A stretch of DNA of 64,000 nt from an uncultured SAR116 cluster alpha proteobacterium. Its GTDB lineage: Bacteria > Pseudomonadota > Alphaproteobacteria > Puniceispirillales > Marisalimonadaceae. Under the pieces are notes generated by a model. It was given only the letters and a program-made list of their open reading frames with translations. It was not told where the DNA came from and searched no databases. Positions 7,986 to 17,414 of this stretch are shown here, one piece after another. How positions within the stretch are numbered: position 1 is the stretch's first letter; every line of letters begins with the position of its first letter. Made by a program: the position numbers and the translations under genes. Location of the stretch: NCBI GenBank assembly GCA_902619615.1, contig CACNFD010000003.1:62001-126000 (forward strand). The letters are read 5' to 3'.

Positions 7986-10900
7986 ATGAAATTCAAATCG
8001 ATAAGAATTTCTGGATTTAAATCTTTTTTAGAACCAACAGAAATAAACCTTGATGAAGGGCTAACTGGTATTGTAGGTCCAAATGGCTGTGGCAAATCAA
8101 ACATAGTAGAAGCTATGAAATGGGTAATGGGTGAAAGCTCAGCAAGACAAATGCGTGGCGAAGGTATGGATGATGTAATTTTTTCTGGGTCAAATGAACG
8201 TCCAGCAAGAAATTTTGCAGAAGTTACAATTAAATTAGATAATACTGAAAAAAAAGCTCCTGCTAGTTTTAACCAATTTGATGAAATTGAAATTTCAAGA
8301 AAAATTGAACGAGAGAAAGGGTCGACTTATAGGGTTAATTCTAAACAAGTTAGAGCTAGAGATGTGCAATTAATATTTGCAGACACCGCTACTGGAGCTC
8401 GATCATCAGGAATTGTAAGTCAGGGAAGGATTTCACAAATAATTGAATCCAGTCTTGAAGAAAGAAGAATTATTCTTGAAGAAGCTGCAAACATTAAAGG
8501 GTTACATAATAGGAGATATGAAGCGGAATTAAAATTAAACGGAGCTGCTGATAACTTAAGTAGGTTGTTAGATATTGAGAATACATACAATGAACAACTA
8601 ATTGAATTAGAAAAACAAGGTAGAAAGGCGGCTCGTTACAGGTCAGTAGGAGATAGATTAAGAAAAGCAGAAGCTTCGCTTTTCTTGTCATTACTAAATA
8701 CCGCGGAAAAAGAATTTGATGAATTAGAAACAAAATTTGAGAAATCAAAAAATAACGTTGAAGAGGCTCAAATAAACTTATCTAGAAACACAAAATCAAA
8801 GCTAGAAATTTTTAATAAATTACCTGAGCTAAGAAAAATTGAAACAGAAAAAGCTGCTATTTTACAATCATTAAATATTTCAAAAATAAGATTAGAAGAA
8901 GAAGAAGCAACTTCAAAATTTACGTTGAATAATGTTCTAAACCAAATAGCACAAATAGAAGCTGATATTAAAAGAGAAATTGAAATAAAAGATGATGCAA
9001 ATAAAACAATTGGAAATCTTCTTTTAGAAAAAGATAAGCTACAATTGGATACAAAAGATTTCACAATTAAGAAAAATGATGCTTCAAAAAGAGTAAATAA
9101 ACTTAAAGTAAAATCTGAAGATGCAGATGCAAAACTTTCATCTATTAATTCTAAAATTTTTTCAATTAAATCTGACAAATCAGATCTGGAAAATCGTATT
9201 AATAATTTAAAAGAAAAAATAAAAAATTCGGAGCATCAAAAATCACAGTTCAATATTACTGAGGATAAAAAGTTAATCGATGAAAATAACAAGAAAAGAA
9301 TTTATATAGAAAAGTTAATTAAAGATGAAAATATCAATCTAGAATTAGTAAAAAAACAATTAGAAAATAAAGAGAATTTAAATATAAACCTCAAAGAAAA
9401 GAAGGCTAAAATAGATTATGACCTTAATGTAATGAGAGCTGATTTACATTCATTATCTTCGCTATTAGGCTATAACGAATTCAAAAACAACACTCTAGAA
9501 TCAACAATAGATGATATAGGGAACCTTCAAGACGCAATTGGATCAGTTCTAGGTGAAACAATATTAGCTCCTGTGAAATCAGATAGCTCAGACGAACAGA
9601 ACACATCTTATTGGAAAGATGGTATTACAGCTAAATTTCAAGAAAAGTTACCTAAAGGCGCTACTCCTCTAATTTCAAAAATTAAAAAGAATTCAATTCT
9701 AGATATTGCGTTAATTGGTATAGGCATTGTCGAAAATGAAAAAACTGCTCGTAAACTTCAAAAAGAATTGTCTTTTGGACAGGCTTTGACAACTTTAAAA
9801 GGAGGCTTGTGGAGATGGGATGGATATGTTCAACCTTTAGGTGTTCAAAATAGTTATTCAGAAAGATTGCAACAAATTACAAAATTAAGAAATTTACAAG
9901 ATGAATTACCAACTAAAGAAAAAGAGGAAGTTACTATTGTAAATGAAATTAATAAAAATGAGTTGGAATTAAAGAAATTTTTTGAAACAACGAGGGAAAT
10001 AGAATCTAAAATTAGTCTGCTGAATAATGAATTAAATGACACAAAATTATCAATTTCAAGTTTAGATTCAAAGATTAATTCAAGCACTATCTTATTAAAA
10101 GAACATCAAAATATTCTTGATACATCTCAAAAAGAATTAGTAGATTTAGAAAAACTATCTGAAAAATCAGTAAACTTGCCAACTTTACTTGCAGACGAAT
10201 TAAAAATCAGAAATGCAGCTGATCAATGTAGAAACGAATTGACGGATGCAATGGCTGCAGAACAACAAATTAGAAATCAAGAAAGTTATCAACAAAGAAA
10301 CCTAATGCAAATTAACACGCAAAAAAATGATTGGGAAAACAGAAAAGACGAGGCAGATACAAGAATTAAATCTTTAAAAGTAAGACTAGACAACTTGAAA
10401 GAAGATAAATCAAGACTTGAGAAGCTACCAGATAATTTTGTGGATAAAGCAAATGAATTAAACCTCAAGATTGAAACAGCTGAACAAAATAGAAACTTTG
10501 CAGCAGATAAGTTAGTACAAACTGAAGCATTACTTAATGAAGCAGATAAATTAGAAAAATCGTCAGAGCAAAATTTAGCATCTTTTCGAGAAGATATGAT
10601 AAAAGTAGAAGCTTCACTTAATCTAGCTAAAACAAAAATAGAAAATATCGAGGAAAGGGTTCATGAAAAACTCAGGATTAAGTCGAATCAACTAAAAGAA
10701 ATTGTCAATTTAAGTGACAATGAAGAATTAAATACATCAGTCGAAACTCTGGAAAAAACTGTTCAAAGATTATTAAATGAAAGAGATTCATTAGGTGCTG
10801 TAAATTTACGTGCTGAAGAAGAAATAAACGAAAAGAGAAAAAAAATTGATTTAATGTCCAAGGAAAGAGTTGACTTAGAATTAGCAATTGTAAAACTAAA

Positions 10901-11417
10901 AAGTGGAATTTTTGAATTAAATAAAGAGGGTAGGCAACGTCTTAAAAATAGTTTTGAGCTTGTAAATAAAAACTTTAAGAACCTTTTTAAAAAGCTTTTT
11001 GGAGGTGGTGACGCTGAATTAAAATTAGTTGGAGATGATGATCCCCTAAAAGCTGGATTGGAGATATTAGCAAGTCCACCTGGAAAAAAAATGCAATTAC
11101 TTTCCTTATTATCAGGTGGAGAACAAGCTTTAACAGCCATATCTCTCATTTTTTCTGTTTTCTTATGTAATCCTGCTCCAATATGTATTTTGGATGAGGT
11201 AGATGCTGCTTTAGATGATAGTAATGTTGGCAGATTCTGTAACTTATTGGATAAAATAGTAGATGAAACAGAAACTTATTTTTTAATTGTGACACACCAT
11301 AGATTGACGATGGCTAAAATGAATAGGCTTTTTGGTGTTACTATGGAACAAAAAGGCATAAGTAGACTGGTTTCTGTTGATTTAGAGCAAGCAAATAAAA
11401 TAAAGGATATAGCCTAA
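7986..11417 (+). CDS. smc: Chromosome segregation ATPase SMC
   Basis: A full-length 1143-residue SMC. The N-terminal head has Walker A GPNGCGKSN (31-39); long coiled coils run from about residue 165 to 500 and 670 to 1000, with a hinge between them about residues 505-665; the C-terminal head has the signature LSGGEQ (1042-1047) and Walker B ILDEVDAALDD (1068-1078). SMC dimers organise and individualise newly replicated chromosomes together with ScpAB, which is not in this window. The start codon is 18 bases after the dsbA stop, so the two may share a transcript. Confidence 0.96.
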   Translation: MKFKSIRISGFKSFLEPTEINLDEGLTGIVGPNGCGKSNIVEAMKWVMGESSARQMRGEGMDDVIFSGSNERPARNFAEVTIKLDNTEKKAPASFNQFDEIEISRKIEREKGSTYRVNSKQVRARDVQLIFADTATGARSSGIVSQGRISQIIESSLEERRIILEEAANIKGLHNRRYEAELKLNGAADNLSRLLDIENTYNEQLIELEKQGRKAARYRSVGDRLRKAEASLFLSLLNTAEKEFDELETKFEKSKNNVEEAQINLSRNTKSKLEIFNKLPELRKIETEKAAILQSLNISKIRLEEEEATSKFTLNNVLNQIAQIEADIKREIEIKDDANKTIGNLLLEKDKLQLDTKDFTIKKNDASKRVNKLKVKSEDADAKLSSINSKIFSIKSDKSDLENRINNLKEKIKNSEHQKSQFNITEDKKLIDENNKKRIYIEKLIKDENINLELVKKQLENKENLNINLKEKKAKIDYDLNVMRADLHSLSSLLGYNEFKNNTLESTIDDIGNLQDAIGSVLGETILAPVKSDSSDEQNTSYWKDGITAKFQEKLPKGATPLISKIKKNSILDIALIGIGIVENEKTARKLQKELSFGQALTTLKGGLWRWDGYVQPLGVQNSYSERLQQITKLRNLQDELPTKEKEEVTIVNEINKNELELKKFFETTREIESKISLLNNELNDTKLSISSLDSKINSSTILLKEHQNILDTSQKELVDLEKLSEKSVNLPTLLADELKIRNAADQCRNELTDAMAAEQQIRNQESYQQRNLMQINTQKNDWENRKDEADTRIKSLKVRLDNLKEDKSRLEKLPDNFVDKANELNLKIETAEQNRNFAADKLVQTEALLNEADKLEKSSEQNLASFREDMIKVEASLNLAKTKIENIEERVHEKLRIKSNQLKEIVNLSDNEELNTSVETLEKTVQRLLNERDSLGAVNLRAEEEINEKRKKIDLMSKERVDLELAIVKLKSGIFELNKEGRQRLKNSFELVNKNFKNLFKKLFGGGDAELKLVGDDDPLKAGLEILASPPGKKMQLLSLLSGGEQALTAISLIFSVFLCNPAPICILDEVDAALDDSNVGRFCNLLDKIVDETETYFLIVTHHRLTMAKMNRLFGVTMEQKGISRLVSVDLEQANKIKDIA

Positions 11418-11439
11418 TTAAAGTTTTTGAAGTAATCTC

Positions 11440-11468
11440 TTGACTTATTTGTTAGCTCAAAATAATTT
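11440..11468 (+). promoter_or_regulatory. Sigma70-type promoter of the ATP synthase F0 operon
   Basis: TTGACT (11440-11445), a 17-base spacer and TAATTT (11463-11468) give a good -35/-10 pair about 35 bases before the first F0 gene. It lies in the 85-base gap after smc and is the best promoter-like sequence in the window. Confidence 0.6.
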
Positions 11469-11502
11469 AAGCACGCTTGTAGTTTTCAATTGAAAGTATA
11501 GT

Positions 11503-11811
11503 ATGAGCACGTTAAATAAAGAAAAAAATTTATCAAAAAGAATAGATGTTGCACTAGCTAAGAAGGATTATAAACAAACATTTAATAACACAGACTCACT
11601 TAATATTTATTATAGAGTTGGAACAGAAATACTCGCAGGTTTAATAATTGGTGCGGGCATAGGTTGGACAATAGATCAGTGGCTTAAGACCACTCCCTTA
11701 TTTCTGATAATATTTTTTATATTAGGTGGTATAGCTGGGATATATAACCTTTGGAGAGTTTTGACTGGCAAAGGCCTAAAAATGGGATTTTTTAACGAAA
11801 AAGACAAATAA
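11503..11811 (+). CDS. atpI: ATP synthase accessory protein AtpI
   Basis: A 102-residue membrane protein with a charged N-terminus and two hydrophobic segments, about residues 44-63 and 69-91, separated by QWLKTTP. The GAGIGWTIDQ motif and position directly before atpB identify it as AtpI, which helps assemble the c-ring and may be involved in magnesium handling. The following atpB start is 1 base after its stop. Confidence 0.85.
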   Translation: MSTLNKEKNLSKRIDVALAKKDYKQTFNNTDSLNIYYRVGTEILAGLIIGAGIGWTIDQWLKTTPLFLIIFFILGGIAGIYNLWRVLTGKGLKMGFFNEKDK

Positions 11812-11812
11812 T

Positions 11813-12556
11813 ATGAATTCACCTGTAGAACAATTTACAATTAAAACTTTATATGAACTTAACTTTATGGGTATTGATGTATCCTTTACTAACGCTTCAC
11901 TATTTATGATGTTATCTATTCTTGGGTCAGTTTGTTTTTTATACCTTGGATCAAGAAAGCAAGCACTTATACCTGGAAGATTTCAATCTTTAGTAGAAAT
12001 GTCATATGAGTTTGTTGCAAATATGGTTAAAGAAAATGCAGGCAAAGGTAGTCAAGCTTACTTTCCATTTATATTCACTTTATTTATGTTTATTTTATTT
12101 GGAAATCTGCTTGGAATGATACCCTACAGTTATACTTTTACTTCACAAATAGCTGTTACCTTTACATTAGCTGCAATTATATTCTTAGGAGTTACAATTA
12201 TTGCAATTTTAAAACATGGCTTTAAATTTTTTACATACTTTTTTCCATCTGGAGTTCCAATTGGTCTAGCACCTCTACTGATTCCAATTGAGATTATCTC
12301 TTACTTTATCCGTCCAATTAGTTTATCTGTCAGATTATTTGCTAATATGTTAGCCGGACACACAATGATGAAGGTATTTGCTGGACTTATAATAATGATG
12401 GGGTCAGCAGGTGGTGTTTTAAAAGCAGGTGCACTATTGCCTCTTTTGGCAGTTATTGGTCTAACAGGACTTGAATTTTTAGTAGCTGCACTTCAAGCCT
12501 ATGTTTTCAGTATTTTAACATGTATGTACCTTCATGACGCAATACATTTACACTAA
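11813..12556 (+). CDS. atpB: F0F1 ATP synthase subunit a
   Basis: A 247-residue polytopic membrane protein that forms the proton half-channels against the c-ring. The essential arginine is Arg174 in PISLSVRLFANMLAGH, and the last helix carries the conserved Gln in ALQAYVFSILT. Length and motifs are normal for alphaproteobacteria. It is second in the I-B-E-F'-F operon. The F1 genes are not in the window, in keeping with the split ATP synthase loci of this class. Confidence 0.96.
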   Translation: MNSPVEQFTIKTLYELNFMGIDVSFTNASLFMMLSILGSVCFLYLGSRKQALIPGRFQSLVEMSYEFVANMVKENAGKGSQAYFPFIFTLFMFILFGNLLGMIPYSYTFTSQIAVTFTLAAIIFLGVTIIAILKHGFKFFTYFFPSGVPIGLAPLLIPIEIISYFIRPISLSVRLFANMLAGHTMMKVFAGLIIMMGSAGGVLKAGALLPLLAVIGLTGLEFLVAALQAYVFSILTCMYLHDAIHLH

Positions 12557-12597
12557 TTCATTACTAAATTTAAAATTACTCAAGAAAGGAAAAAAAA

Positions 12598-12825
12598 ATG
12601 GAAATGGATGCCGCAAAATTAATAGGAGCTGGTTTAGCTGTTATAGCTCTAGCTGGAGTTGGAGTTGGAATTGGTAATATTTTTGCTTCATTAGTTACAG
12701 CTGTTGGAAGAAACCCAGCTGCAAAAAATGAAGTTTTTGGAATAGCTATTTTAGGATTTGCTCTAACAGAAGCAGTTGCACTTTTTGCACTAGTTATTGC
12801 GCTATTACTATTATTCACGTTCTAA
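12598..12825 (+). CDS. atpE: F0F1 ATP synthase subunit c
   Basis: A 75-residue hairpin of two membrane helices. The polar loop has Arg38-Asn39-Pro40, and the ion-carrying carboxylate is Glu58 in [11 protein letters not shown]. Residues after the Glu are Ala-Val rather than the Ser/Thr of sodium-type rings, so proton coupling is expected. AAAGGA precedes the start by 7 bases, a strong ribosome site that fits the high copy number of this subunit. A stem-loop follows the gene. Confidence 0.97.
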   Translation: MEMDAAKLIGAGLAVIALAGVGVGIGNIFASLVTAVGRNPAAKNEVFGIAILGFALTEAVALFALVIALLLLFTF

Positions 12826-12839
12826 AAAACCTTAATTTT

Positions 12840-12863
12840 GCCTATAGTAATTTAACTATAGGC
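12840..12863 (+). terminator. Stem-loop after atpE inside the F0 operon
   Basis: GCCTATAGT (12840-12848) pairs perfectly with ACTATAGGC (12855-12863) around a 6-base loop, then AGATTTTTAC follows. The short T run suggests partial termination or a 3' stabiliser for the atpE message, not a full stop, since the b' and b genes lie downstream with no clear promoter of their own. Confidence 0.6.
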
Positions 12864-12890
12864 AGATTTTTACTTAAGTAAGAATATCAA

Positions 12891-13478
12891 ATGTCATACT
12901 ATCGTAAATTTATTTTAGTTGTACTTCTCTTTATAAATACTTCTTATGTTTCTCAAGCTGATGAAGGTAAAGCTGGTCTACCACAATTAGATTTTAATAC
13001 ATATCCATCTCTTGTTTTTTGGTCTGTAGTATCCCTAATTATAGGTTATATCTTGATGAAATATTTGGTAACTCCAAATATAAAATCCATTTTAAATATC
13101 AGGGAAACTAATATCCAAAATGACTTAGTAAAAGCTAAAACCTCAAGTCAAGAGTCTGAAAAAATAAAGGAAAATATTATTAATTCTCAGACAGAATTAA
13201 GATCAAGGTCTCAATTAATTGTGAATCAAGCTCTTTCTGAAACAAAACAAAACATCGAAAAAAAAGAAAAAGATATAAATCAAAAATTAAATGATAAAGT
13301 TGTCAAAGCTGAGAAACAAATAATGGAAACACAAAAATTAGTTGTAAAGGAAATCATAAACGACGCCGAACAGCTCACTGCAAAAGTCATTCAAAATTTA
13401 ACTGATCTTAAATACGATAAGGTTGAGGGCAAGAAAGCAATTAATTCAGCATCAAAAAATATATTAGTGGAGAAATAG
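12891..13478 (+). CDS. atpF': F0F1 ATP synthase subunit b'
   Basis: A 195-residue peripheral-stalk subunit. An N-terminal hydrophobic leader (about 6-22) precedes the true membrane helix (about 40-62), followed by LVTPNIKSIL and a long charged coiled coil to the end. A duplicated b subunit (b and b') is typical of alphaproteobacteria and phototrophs; this first copy, longer at the N-terminus, corresponds to b'. Its stop is 1 base before the start of the b gene. Confidence 0.88.
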   Translation: MSYYRKFILVVLLFINTSYVSQADEGKAGLPQLDFNTYPSLVFWSVVSLIIGYILMKYLVTPNIKSILNIRETNIQNDLVKAKTSSQESEKIKENIINSQTELRSRSQLIVNQALSETKQNIEKKEKDINQKLNDKVVKAEKQIMETQKLVVKEIINDAEQLTAKVIQNLTDLKYDKVEGKKAINSASKNILVEK

Positions 13479-13479
13479 A

Positions 13480-13965
13480 ATGTACTTTGATGAGACAGCG
13501 TGGGTTGCAATTGCGTTTTTATTATTTTTTGTGTTGGTGTGGAAAAAAGGAAAGAAAGCCATACTTTCTTTACTAGATGAGAGATCATTATTAATTGAAA
13601 AAGAACTTAATGAAGCTAAATCACTTAAAGAAGAAGCTTTGGAAGAACTGAGGCTTGCTTTACAAAATCAAAAAAATGTTTCTGATGAAGCTGAAAATCT
13701 AATTAAAAACGCAAAAGAAACTGCTAAAAAAATTCAAGAAGAGGCGAACTTAAAATCCATTGAAATGATTAAAAGAAAAGAAGAACAAGCTAAACAAAAA
13801 ATCTTATCGTTGGAGGCTGAGGCTATAAAAAACATTAAAGAAATTACTAGCAGTATTGTAATTGAATCATCCAAAACTTATATCAAACAAAAATTGGATA
13901 ACAAAGAAAAAATTAATTTAATATCTAAATCTTCAAATGAGATTAAATCCTCTATTATTAAATAA
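13480..13965 (+). CDS. atpF: F0F1 ATP synthase subunit b
   Basis: A 161-residue stalk subunit with one N-terminal membrane helix (about 8-23, FDETAWVAIAFLLFFVLVW) and a long alanine, lysine and glutamate-rich coiled coil that would reach up to F1 subunit delta. It ends the operon; the gene on the other strand ends at the very next base. Confidence 0.92.
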   Translation: MYFDETAWVAIAFLLFFVLVWKKGKKAILSLLDERSLLIEKELNEAKSLKEEALEELRLALQNQKNVSDEAENLIKNAKETAKKIQEEANLKSIEMIKRKEEQAKQKILSLEAEAIKNIKEITSSIVIESSKTYIKQKLDNKEKINLISKSSNEIKSSIIK

Positions 13966-14394
13966 CTACTTAATACCTAGCAAGACTTGTCCCTTACTAG
14001 GAACTTTCAATTCAAATGTTGTAGCTCTATCTACTATTTTACTACCTTTTAATAAAAATTGAGAATAGTTAAATTCATCTCTATCAAATTCCTTTTCATT
14101 GAAATCTACTGATACTACACTAATATTGACAGGGACATAATCTTCCTTTGTTGTATCATTCCTAATTGCTCTTATATTAACAGAGAGTTCCATTTGAATA
14201 TCAACGCCATCTTTAAAGCAAATCTTCTGTACACCTCTAATTCCTAAATAAACCGGTATCTTGTTCTCCGAATAAACAACAATTTCAGCAGCTTTTTTTG
14301 GTGCAATCAATTTAGGACATTTAGTAGGCTCTTTTTTAAAAGTTGAACAACTATTAAAAATAAAAAATAAAATTATAATAAAAACTTTAATCAT
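13966..14394 (-). CDS. Putative lipoprotein of unknown function
   Basis: A 142-residue protein with a short hydrophobic signal sequence and a lipobox-like FNSC with Cys16 as the likely lipidated residue. The mature part begins with a charged linker, then a beta-rich region of about 110 residues with no family I can name. It faces atpF with no bases between the stops and has its own start 84 bases from ispH on the opposite strand. A similar small lipoprotein lies in this place in some related genomes as far as I recall, but the function is unknown; an outer or inner membrane anchored periplasmic protein is all the sequence supports. Confidence 0.65.
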   Translation of the reverse strand: MIKVFIIILFFIFNSCSTFKKEPTKCPKLIAPKKAAEIVVYSENKIPVYLGIRGVQKICFKDGVDIQMELSVNIRAIRNDTTKEDYVPVNISVVSVDFNEKEFDRDEFNYSQFLLKGSKIVDRATTFELKVPSKGQVLLGIK

Positions 14395-14478
14395 ATATAA
14401 TACCCTTTAAACACAAAAAGTTTTTTAACTTGATTAATCTCTATTGACGTACTCAATGTAATACATCAAAAGTAAATT

Positions 14479-15432
14479 ATGAAGAAACAAAAAATAAATT
14501 TATATCTTGCTTCGCCCAGAGGTTTTTGTGCGGGTGTTGACAGAGCTGTAAAAATTGTAGAACAGACAATTAAAAAATTTGGAGCTCCAGTCTATGTAAG
14601 ACACGAAATAGTTCATAATAGAGATGTTGTTAATTCATTAGCTAAAATTGGTGCCATCTTTGTCGAAGAAGTTAATGAAGCACCAACTGACCGACCAATT
14701 ATTTTTTCTGCTCACGGCGTTGCTAAATCTGTAATAAATGAAGCAAATCAAAGAAAAATGATATCAATTGACGCAACATGTCCATTAGTAACTAAAGTTC
14801 ATAATGAAACAATTCGTCATTATAATTTAGGAAGACACATCCTCTTAATTGGTCATAAAAATCATGTAGAAGTAATTGGAACTATGGGTCAAGTTCCAGA
14901 AAATAGTATTACTTTAATTGAAACAGAAGATGATGCTTATATGGTTAATGTAGATAATCCAGACAATTTAGCCTTTGCTACCCAAACGACATTATCTATA
15001 GACGATACAAGTAAAATTTTAAATATTTTAAAATCTAGATTTCCAAATATTAAAGGCCCAAACTCAGAAGATATTTGTTATGCAACTACAAACAGACAGC
15101 TTGCAGTAAAATCAATGTCAAGATTATGCGATTGTATATTAGTTATAGGAGCCGAAAATTCTTCTAATTCTGTTCGTCTTGTAGAGGTGGCATTATCTCA
15201 TGGTGTTAAAAAAGCATTTTTAATACCAAATGAAAATAAACTCGATTTATTTTTAAAAAAATTTGATCCTGTAAAATCTCCTAATATTGGACTAACTGCT
15301 GGCGCATCAGCACCCGAGACCTTGGTTCAAGTTTTAATTTCTAAACTTCAAAAAGATTTTGAGGTTAATATGATAGATCATGAAGTAACAAAAGAAGATG
15401 TTAAATTTAATTTACCAAAAATTTTAAGATAA
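14479..15432 (+). CDS. ispH: 4-Hydroxy-3-methylbut-2-enyl diphosphate reductase
   Basis: A 317-residue iron-sulfur enzyme catalysing the last step of the MEP pathway, giving IPP and DMAPP. The three cluster cysteines are all present: Cys17 in PRGFCAGV, Cys101 in DATCPLVTKVH and Cys200 in ICYATTNRQ. GLTAGASAPE near residue 275 is also conserved. It supplies the isoprenoid units needed for ubiquinone, heme farnesylation and the carotenoid and retinal genes located 20 kb away. First gene of the ispH-thrB-rnhA run. Confidence 0.96.
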   Translation: MKKQKINLYLASPRGFCAGVDRAVKIVEQTIKKFGAPVYVRHEIVHNRDVVNSLAKIGAIFVEEVNEAPTDRPIIFSAHGVAKSVINEANQRKMISIDATCPLVTKVHNETIRHYNLGRHILLIGHKNHVEVIGTMGQVPENSITLIETEDDAYMVNVDNPDNLAFATQTTLSIDDTSKILNILKSRFPNIKGPNSEDICYATTNRQLAVKSMSRLCDCILVIGAENSSNSVRLVEVALSHGVKKAFLIPNENKLDLFLKKFDPVKSPNIGLTAGASAPETLVQVLISKLQKDFEVNMIDHEVTKEDVKFNLPKILR

Positions 15433-15449
15433 ATTATCAGGACTATGAG

Positions 15450-16433
15450 TTGGCAGTTTATACAAATTTAAATGAACATCAAATAAGAGCTTTTTTAAAG
15501 CTATATGATATTGGGTATTTAATTTCATTTTCAGAAATTACAGAAGGAATAGAAAATAGTAACTTTTACGTAAAAACTTCTAAAGGTAATTTTATACTTA
15601 CTATTTTTGAAAAAAGAGTAAGTATTAAGGATATTCCCTTTTTTATTAAAATAATGGTTCATTTAAATAACAAAGGTTATTATTGTCCAAAACCAATATG
15701 TGATAAAAATAACAATTTTCTTCAAGAACTAAGAGGTAAACCAGCAATAATTGTAAACTTTCTAGATGGAAAATCAAAAAAAAATATAACAATTGAAGAT
15801 TGTTATCAAGTCGGTTCAAGTATAGGTCTTATGCACTTTTATAGTCATGATTTTAAACTTGAGAGAAGTAACTCTCTTTCTATTGAAGGTTGGGAAACAT
15901 TAATTAAAAATTGTTATAAAACTATACCAATCAGCGTTTTAGATAAACTTCAACCAAATTTAATGAAGGATATACAAAATTCTTTTGATTTTTTTTTAAA
16001 ATTTTGGCCACATTATTTACCAAAAGGTTTTATTCATGGAGATTTGTTTCCTGATAATGTTTTTTTTGTTAATAATAAAATTAGTGGGGTTATTGATTTT
16101 TATTTTTCGTGCACTGATATTCTCACATATGATTTAGCAATAGCTATCAACGCTTGGTGCTTTGATAAAAAAAACAATTTTAAAGATAAAAATTATAAAT
16201 CTTTGTTAAGGGGTTATAATTCAAAAAGAAGATTAAGTGATGATGAAAAATTCTTTTTACCACTATTGTGCCAAGCTGCTGCACTACGTTTTTTACTTAC
16301 AAGATTATTTGATTGGGTGAACACGCCAAATGAGGCAAATGTAGTACCCAAAAATCCAGAAGAATACATAATTAAACACAAATATTTCAAAAAATTAGTT
16401 GGTAAAATTAATTACACGGACAATCTAAAATGA
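15450..16433 (+). CDS. thrB: Homoserine kinase, aminoglycoside-phosphotransferase type
   Basis: A 327-residue kinase of the alphaproteobacterial ThrB type, related to aminoglycoside phosphotransferases and not to the GHMP homoserine kinase of E. coli. The catalytic loop is HGDLFPDN (196-203) and the metal-binding Asp is Asp216 in VIDFYFS. It phosphorylates homoserine for threonine synthesis; the partner thrC is at 21258-22676. The start is a TTG with AGGA at 15439-15442, 7 bases upstream. Its end overlaps rnhA by 4 bases, so the two are translationally coupled. Confidence 0.9.
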   Translation: MAVYTNLNEHQIRAFLKLYDIGYLISFSEITEGIENSNFYVKTSKGNFILTIFEKRVSIKDIPFFIKIMVHLNNKGYYCPKPICDKNNNFLQELRGKPAIIVNFLDGKSKKNITIEDCYQVGSSIGLMHFYSHDFKLERSNSLSIEGWETLIKNCYKTIPISVLDKLQPNLMKDIQNSFDFFLKFWPHYLPKGFIHGDLFPDNVFFVNNKISGVIDFYFSCTDILTYDLAIAINAWCFDKKNNFKDKNYKSLLRGYNSKRRLSDDEKFFLPLLCQAAALRFLLTRLFDWVNTPNEANVVPKNPEEYIIKHKYFKKLVGKINYTDNLK

Positions 16434-16864
16434 AAAAACAAATTAGTATTTTTACAGACGGTGCATGCTCAGGCAACCCTGGCAAAGGCGGATGGGGAGC
16501 TGTTTTACTATATCAAGATAATGAAAAACATTTATCTGGATCAGAAAAATTAACTACAAATAATAAAATGGAACTAAAAGCAACAATTGAAGCTTTAAAA
16601 GCAATAAAACACCCAAGCAAAATAAAATTATATACAGATTCAAAATATGTTAAGAATGGAATAACAGACTGGATTATCAATTGGAAAAATAATGGATGGA
16701 AAACTGCTAATAAAAAATCAGTTTCCAATAAAGAACTTTGGGTTGAACTTGATAAAAATGTTAATCTACATGATATAGAATGGTTTTGGGTAAAAGGACA
16801 TTCCGGCAACTATTATAATGAAATTGCTGACAAATTAGCTGTTAGTGCTATGCGTCAAAATTAA
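16430..16864 (+). CDS. rnhA: Ribonuclease HI
   Basis: A 144-residue RNase HI that degrades the RNA strand of RNA-DNA hybrids. The catalytic residues Asp10, Glu48, Asp70, His124 and Asp134 all lie in their family contexts ([38 protein letters not shown]). The ATG overlaps the thrB stop in an ATGA. It ends 7 bases from the peroxiredoxin stop on the opposite strand. Confidence 0.96.
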   Translation: MKKQISIFTDGACSGNPGKGGWGAVLLYQDNEKHLSGSEKLTTNNKMELKATIEALKAIKHPSKIKLYTDSKYVKNGITDWIINWKNNGWKTANKKSVSNKELWVELDKNVNLHDIEWFWVKGHSGNYYNEIADKLAVSAMRQN

Positions 16865-16871
16865 TAAGTTA

Positions 16872-17351
16872 TTATAGATTTTTTAAAATATTTTCTGCAG
16901 TTGAAACCTTAAATGCCCCAACCTCTTCTACAAAAGACTTTTTGATAACTTTATCCTCAACTATCATTGCAAATCTTCTTGACCTATGCCCCATTATCCT
17001 ACCAAAATTCATATCTAGGCCAAGAGACTTCGAGACTGAACAATCAGAATCAGACAACATATCTATTTTTCCTTCAACTTCATTCGCTAAACCCCAAGCA
17101 CGCATTACATGTGGATCATTTACTGCCATACATGCAATTATATCTACTCCTTTACCCTTAATCTCTTGATAAAATTTTATATAGCCAGGTAAATGTTTAG
17201 CAGAACATGTTGGAGTAAAAGCACCAGGTAAAGCAAATAAAACAACTTTTTTGGATTTAAAATATTCTTCAGTTCTAACTTCTTTAATTCCTTCATTATC
17301 TTTTATAAGAAATATTCCAGAGGGAAAGTTATTACCTATATCAGCTGACAT
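16872..17351 (-). CDS. Peroxiredoxin, Prx5 family
   Basis: A 159-residue thiol peroxidase with the Prx5 active-site segment PGAFTPTCSAKHLPGY and peroxidatic Cys49. Other cysteines, at about 75 and 103, could act as resolving residues. These enzymes reduce hydrogen peroxide and alkyl peroxides with glutathione or glutaredoxin as donor; glutathione synthesis is encoded at 30197-31543. AAGGAG lies directly before the start. It sits 63 bases downstream of the DsbD-like gene on the same strand. Confidence 0.92.
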   Translation of the reverse strand: MSADIGNNFPSGIFLIKDNEGIKEVRTEEYFKSKKVVLFALPGAFTPTCSAKHLPGYIKFYQEIKGKGVDIIACMAVNDPHVMRAWGLANEVEGKIDMLSDSDCSVSKSLGLDMNFGRIMGHRSRRFAMIVEDKVIKKSFVEEVGAFKVSTAENILKNL

Positions 17352-17414
17352 GCAAACTCCTTATATTTTCATTAACGTCATTTTTAAACTATATTATTGG
17401 GATTTTAAATGAAT

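Noticed and set aside
8768..9178. 136-residue serine and phenylalanine-rich frame antisense to smc
   Set aside because: Reverse reading of the lysine and glutamate-rich coiled coil; several similar frames occur along smc.
12576..12818. 80-residue open frame antisense to atpE
   Set aside because: Lies wholly within atpE, whose protein is unmistakable; the frame is alanine and proline rich because the other strand is glycine and alanine rich.
14430..14470. TTGATT and TTGACG boxes before ispH
   Set aside because: Neither has a believable -10 at 16-18 bases, so no promoter was called.
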